From Rhodococcus sp. 4CII (GTDB taxonomy: Bacteria; Actinomycetota; Actinomycetes; Mycobacteriales; Mycobacteriaceae): a DNA stretch of 64,000 nucleotides. Position 1 is the first letter of the stretch; the number at the start of each line of letters is the position of its first letter. Where the stretch lies: assembly GCF_014256275.1 (NCBI RefSeq), contig NZ_JACCFE010000002.1, positions 6,398,001 to 6,462,000 on the forward strand. The letters run 5' to 3'. The position numbers and the translations under genes were made by a program. The notes under the pieces are model-generated. The model had not been told where the DNA came from. It did no database searches and worked only from the letters and a program-made list of their open reading frames with translations. Below, in pieces: positions 61,176 to 64,000 of this stretch.

Positions 61176-61948
61176 CAGCGCAGCCCCTTCGGGCCGAGGA
61201 ACTCCTCGGCGAGGGCGCCGCACCAGTCGACGAGCAGCGCGAGCGCGACCGCGAGGACGGCCCCCACGACCAGGGTCACGTTGTCCCGCAGCTTGTATCC
61301 GGTGTCGATGAGAATGCCCAGGCCACCGGCGCTGACGAGGAAACTGAGGGTCGCGGTGCCCACGGCGAGGACCAGCGACGTGCGCAACCCCGCGAGGATG
61401 TACGGGACAGCGAGCGGGAACTCCACCTTGCGCAGCACCAGACCTGCGGTCATGCCCTGTCCACGGCCGGCGTCGATGACCGCCGGATTGACCTCCTGCA
61501 GGCCCAGGATCGTGTTCCGCAGCACGGGCAACAGCGAGTAGAACGCGATGGGGAGGACACCGATCCAGAACCCGGTGGTACCCGTCGCCAGAAACAGCAG
61601 CACCAGCAGACCGATGGCGGGCGCGGCCTGCCCGATGTTGGCGATACCGATGAAGATCGGTGCGAGGCGGGTGAACCCGGGCCGGGTCAGCAGCACCCCG
61701 AGTGGGACGGCGATGACGACGACGATCGCCACCACCACGACCGTGATCAGCACGTGCTGCCACGTCAGGGTGGCGATGTTTGCGGCGTTGAGACTGCCCT
61801 TCTGCGTGGCGGTGAGGTCGCGGCTGAACGCCCAGACGAGGACGCCCACGACCAGGATCACCACGATGATCGGCTGGACCAGCAACCGGGCCCGCTCGGA
61901 ACGCCGGGCGGCCGGCGCGGAGGCCTTGGTGGCGACGGCGGCCGTCAT
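61175..61948 (-). CDS. OpuCB/ProW-type osmoprotectant ABC permease
   Basis: 257-residue permease with about six spans; the EAA-like loop is NPAVIDAGRGQGMTAGLVLR. Motifs GVLLTRPGFTRLAPIFIGIA and NIGQAAPAIGLLVLLFLA match the family. It carries the osmolyte across the membrane with its partner permease at 63179. It overlaps the ATPase by 4 bases and the binding protein by 1 base, so all four genes form one operon. Confidence 0.93.
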   Translation of the reverse strand: MTAAVATKASAPAARRSERARLLVQPIIVVILVVGVLVWAFSRDLTATQKGSLNAANIATLTWQHVLITVVVVAIVVVIAVPLGVLLTRPGFTRLAPIFIGIANIGQAAPAIGLLVLLFLATGTTGFWIGVLPIAFYSLLPVLRNTILGLQEVNPAVIDAGRGQGMTAGLVLRKVEFPLAVPYILAGLRTSLVLAVGTATLSFLVSAGGLGILIDTGYKLRDNVTLVVGAVLAVALALLVDWCGALAEEFLGPKGLR

Positions 61949-63186
61949 GACGGCGTCCCGCCCTCACTCGCCCCGTTCCGCCCCGGCTCGGTGTGCTCGG
62001 TGTCCTCGGTGTCCTCGTCGTGCGAGTGTTCCTCGCGCATCGCGGACAGGTGCTGCACGAGGGTGTCGATCGAGATCAGGCCGCGGTATTCGCCGCGCTT
62101 ACCCGTGACGATCGTCGACGCGCTGCTCTCCGCCAGCAGCGCCTCGAGCGCGTCCTGCAGCGTCGACCGGGTGGACATCACCTCGTCGATCGGGTCGCCG
62201 ACGTCGCGCAGCGAGGTCGCGTTGGCCAGATGCCTGACGGACACCCAGCGGATCGGACGATCCCGCGCGTCGAGAATGATGCCCCACTTGATCTGCCGGG
62301 GTGCGATCGCCGCCCGCAGATCGTCCACCGAGCCGTCCTCGTACGCGGTGGGGCAGTCGAGGAGCTCGACCTCCGCCACCCGGGTGAGCGTCAGCTGCTT
62401 CAGCGCGGCGTCCGCTCCGACGAACCCGGCCACCATGTCGTTGGCGGGATGGGCGAGGATCGCCTCCGGAGTGTCGTACTGCATGATGTGCGACTGGTTG
62501 CCCAGCACCGCGATGCGATCACCCAGTTTGACGGCCTCGTTGAAATCGTGCGTCACGAAGACGATGGTCTTGCCGAGTTCGGACTGCAGTCGCATCAGCT
62601 CGTCCTGCAGCAGTGCGCGCGTGATCGGGTCGACCGCGCCGAACGGCTCGTCCATCAGCAGGACCGGGGGATCGGCGGCGAGCGCGCGCGCCACCCCGAC
62701 CCGCTGCTGCTGACCGCCCGACAACTGCCGGGGGTAGCGCTCGCGGTAGAGGCCGGGCTCGAGTCCGACTAGGTCGAGCATCTCGTCGGTGCGATCGGCG
62801 ATCTTCTTCTTGTCCCAGCCGATCAGGCCGGGAACGGTGCCGACGTTCTTCGCGATGGTCAGGTGCGGGAACAGCCCGGCCTGCTGAATCGAATAGCCGA
62901 TGCCGCGCCGCAACTTGTCCGGGTCGATGGACAGGGCGTCCTTGCCGCCGATCGTGATCTTCCCCGACGTCGGTTCGATGAGCCGGTTGATCATGCGCAT
63001 CGTCGTGGTCTTCCCGCAGCCGGACGGGCCGACGAGCACCACGATCTCCCCCGCGGGGATGCGCATCGAGACGTTGTCGACGGCCGCGCTCTCCTGACCC
63101 GGGTAGCTCTTGACGACGTCTTCGAGGACGATGTCCACACCGGAGACGGTGCTGCCGTGGGTGCGAGGTGTATCGAGATCAGTCAC
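61945..63186 (-). CDS. OpuCA/ProV-type osmoprotectant ABC ATPase with CBS domains
   Basis: 413 residues: an ABC ATPase (Walker A GPSGCGKTTT near residue 55, signature LSGGQQQRVG, Walker B VLLMDEPFGAVDP and the switch histidine in FVTHDFNEA) plus a C-terminal pair of CBS domains (about residues 270-390; for example ILDARDRPIRWVSV and GKRGEYRGLISIDTLV). CBS domains in this group sense ionic strength. A histidine/acid-rich tail follows. GTG/ATG starts at 63186, with a 4-base overlap with the next permease. Confidence 0.93.
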   Translation of the reverse strand: MTDLDTPRTHGSTVSGVDIVLEDVVKSYPGQESAAVDNVSMRIPAGEIVVLVGPSGCGKTTTMRMINRLIEPTSGKITIGGKDALSIDPDKLRRGIGYSIQQAGLFPHLTIAKNVGTVPGLIGWDKKKIADRTDEMLDLVGLEPGLYRERYPRQLSGGQQQRVGVARALAADPPVLLMDEPFGAVDPITRALLQDELMRLQSELGKTIVFVTHDFNEAVKLGDRIAVLGNQSHIMQYDTPEAILAHPANDMVAGFVGADAALKQLTLTRVAEVELLDCPTAYEDGSVDDLRAAIAPRQIKWGIILDARDRPIRWVSVRHLANATSLRDVGDPIDEVMSTRSTLQDALEALLAESSASTIVTGKRGEYRGLISIDTLVQHLSAMREEHSHDEDTEDTEHTEPGRNGASEGGTPS

Positions 63187-63835
63187 GAATCCCCCTGGAG
63201 GTGGTGAGTCGGCCGATGACGGCGAGGATGCCGTCGAGTACGAGGGCGAGGATCACGATCAGAACGGTCCCCGTCAGTGCCTGCGGTATGGCCGTCGGGC
63301 TGCCGACGCGGGACAGTCCCGAGAAGATGAGGTTGCCGAGTCCGGGACCCTTCGCGTACGCCGCGATCGCGAGGATGCCCATCAGCATCTGGGTGCTCAC
63401 CCGCATGCCCGTCAGGATCGACGGCCAGGCGAGGGGGAGTTCGATTCTGCTCAGCACGGTCGTGCGGCTCATCCCCACACCCCGGGCGGCGTCGGTGACG
63501 GCCGGGTCGACGGACGCGAGTCCGAGGATGGTGTTCCGGATGATCGGCAGCAGGGCGTACAGCACCAGAGCGGTGACGGTCGGGGCCACACCGAGCCCCA
63601 GAATCGGGATCAGCAGGCCCAGCAGAGCGAACGACGGGATGGTGAGGATCGTGCTGGCCAGCGCGGTCGCGATCGCGGAGCCGGCGGGACTGCGGTACAC
63701 CAGGATCCCGATCGCCACCGCGACGACCGTGGCGATCACCACCGACTGCACGACGGCACTGACGTGCAGGAAGGAGTCGGTGAGAAGCTGCTGCTTCCTG
63801 GCGGAGACGAAGTCCCACAGTTGCTGTATGTCCAA
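63179..63835 (-). CDS. OpuCD/ProW-type osmoprotectant ABC permease
   Basis: 218 residues from TTG 63835, with membrane spans including VVIATVVAVAIGILVYRSPA, SFALLGLLIPILGLGVAPTV and ALTGTVLIVILALVLDGILA. The EAA-like loop is DPAVTDAARGVGMSRTTVLS. It is the second permease and the first gene of the osmoprotectant operon. A longer frame opens at 63883, but GAAAGG upstream of 63835 and the family N-terminus favour the TTG. The gene overlaps the ATPase by 8 bases. Confidence 0.9.
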   Translation of the reverse strand: MDIQQLWDFVSARKQQLLTDSFLHVSAVVQSVVIATVVAVAIGILVYRSPAGSAIATALASTILTIPSFALLGLLIPILGLGVAPTVTALVLYALLPIIRNTILGLASVDPAVTDAARGVGMSRTTVLSRIELPLAWPSILTGMRVSTQMLMGILAIAAYAKGPGLGNLIFSGLSRVGSPTAIPQALTGTVLIVILALVLDGILAVIGRLTTSRGIRD

Positions 63836-63929
63836 CCGCGCACACCTTTCTCCAGATGTGAAAAACCGACCCCGGTCCTTCACAGTGCTACGTACCCGAA
63901 CTTCTCGCTGGTGAATCGGGAAACTCGTG

Positions 63930-64000
63930 CTAGGTCGTCGGGATCATGAACAGCAGCGTGCACACGCCGATCGAGATTCCGAACAGCGCGATCATCACGG
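63930..64000 (-). CDS. End of a membrane-protein gene, cut by the window edge
   Basis: The minus strand reads VMIALFGISIGVCTLLFMIP then TT and a TAG stop, the last 23 residues of a hydrophobic helix-type protein. The start lies outside the window, so the family cannot be told. It ends 94 bases upstream of the osmoprotectant operon start and runs the same way. Confidence 0.4.
   Translation of the reverse strand, partial: VMIALFGISIGVCTLLFMIPTT

Overview
This 64 kb window is GC-rich actinobacterial chromosome, most likely from a Rhodococcus or a close mycolate-producing relative. The signs are a FAS-II operon of fabD, acpM, a KAS gene and accD6, a HadA/HadB-like dehydratase pair, a GlnE adenylyltransferase, many GTG/TTG starts, and gene order that I recognise from Mycobacterium tuberculosis. 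Nearly all of it is housekeeping DNA. I see no phage, insertion sequence, CRISPR array or integrative element, and no gene-free stretch longer than about 300 bases.

Layout. (1) 1-4.6 kb: the end of a Kdp potassium system (kdpB 3' part, kdpC, sensor kinase kdpD, regulator kdpE). (2) 4.6-17.6 kb: recO, uppS, a small conserved gene, the zinc regulators furB/zur and smtB/arsR, glyS, a lipoprotein-like gene, a TPM-domain protein, a DUF218 membrane protein, dgt, a secreted lipase and dnaG. This matches the order around Rv2343c-Rv2361c in M. tuberculosis. (3) 17.6-24.8 kb: two tRNAs (Asn, CAT anticodon) and a mixed accessory stretch. It holds an AI-2E-type permease, a 24-bp tandem repeat, a decayed maleylpyruvate-isomerase-like pseudogene, an adenosine-specific kinase, a metallo-hydrolase, a DinB protein, an NDMA-type alcohol dehydrogenase behind a KstR-like palindrome, a serine hydrolase and DUF3145. 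(4) 24.8-33.3 kb: accD6, kasA, acpM, fabD, the PucR-type regulator mabR and aceE, in the Rv2241-Rv2247 order. (5) 33.3-43.9 kb: a lipoprotein, DUF3052, ahpE, tRNA-Val, small proteins, cobD, SURF1, ptpA, a HAD protein in the position of PtkA, cobC, a NIF3 protein, a zinc-ribbon coiled-coil protein and an RNase H/phosphatase fusion. (6) 43.9-51.6 kb: an ArsB-like permease, DUF1697, the RNase P RNA, an alpha/beta hydrolase, a LysE exporter, the HadA/HadB-like pair, a 30-residue candidate small protein, a SPOR-like small protein, an RNB ribonuclease and a prolyl aminopeptidase. (7) 51.6-60.2 kb: a lipoprotein, panB, a CaeA/Hip1-like secreted hydrolase, glnA2, glnE and an EEP-family phosphatase. 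(8) 60.2-63.8 kb: an OpuC/ProU-type osmoprotectant ABC transporter, then the end of an unidentified membrane-protein gene at the window edge.

How the genes work together. The Kdp and OpuC-type systems both serve osmotic and potassium balance. aceE supplies acetyl-CoA, accD6 carboxylates it, and FabD, AcpM and KasA elongate fatty or meromycolic chains under the MabR-type regulator. FurB and SmtB form a zinc-sensing operon beside a Zur-like box. GlnA2 and GlnE belong to nitrogen assimilation. The most interesting signals are regulatory: palindromes over promoters, hairpins inside the FAS-II operon, a terminator-like hairpin in the mabR promoter region, and a run of leaderless-type starts. No clearly new multi-gene system was found.
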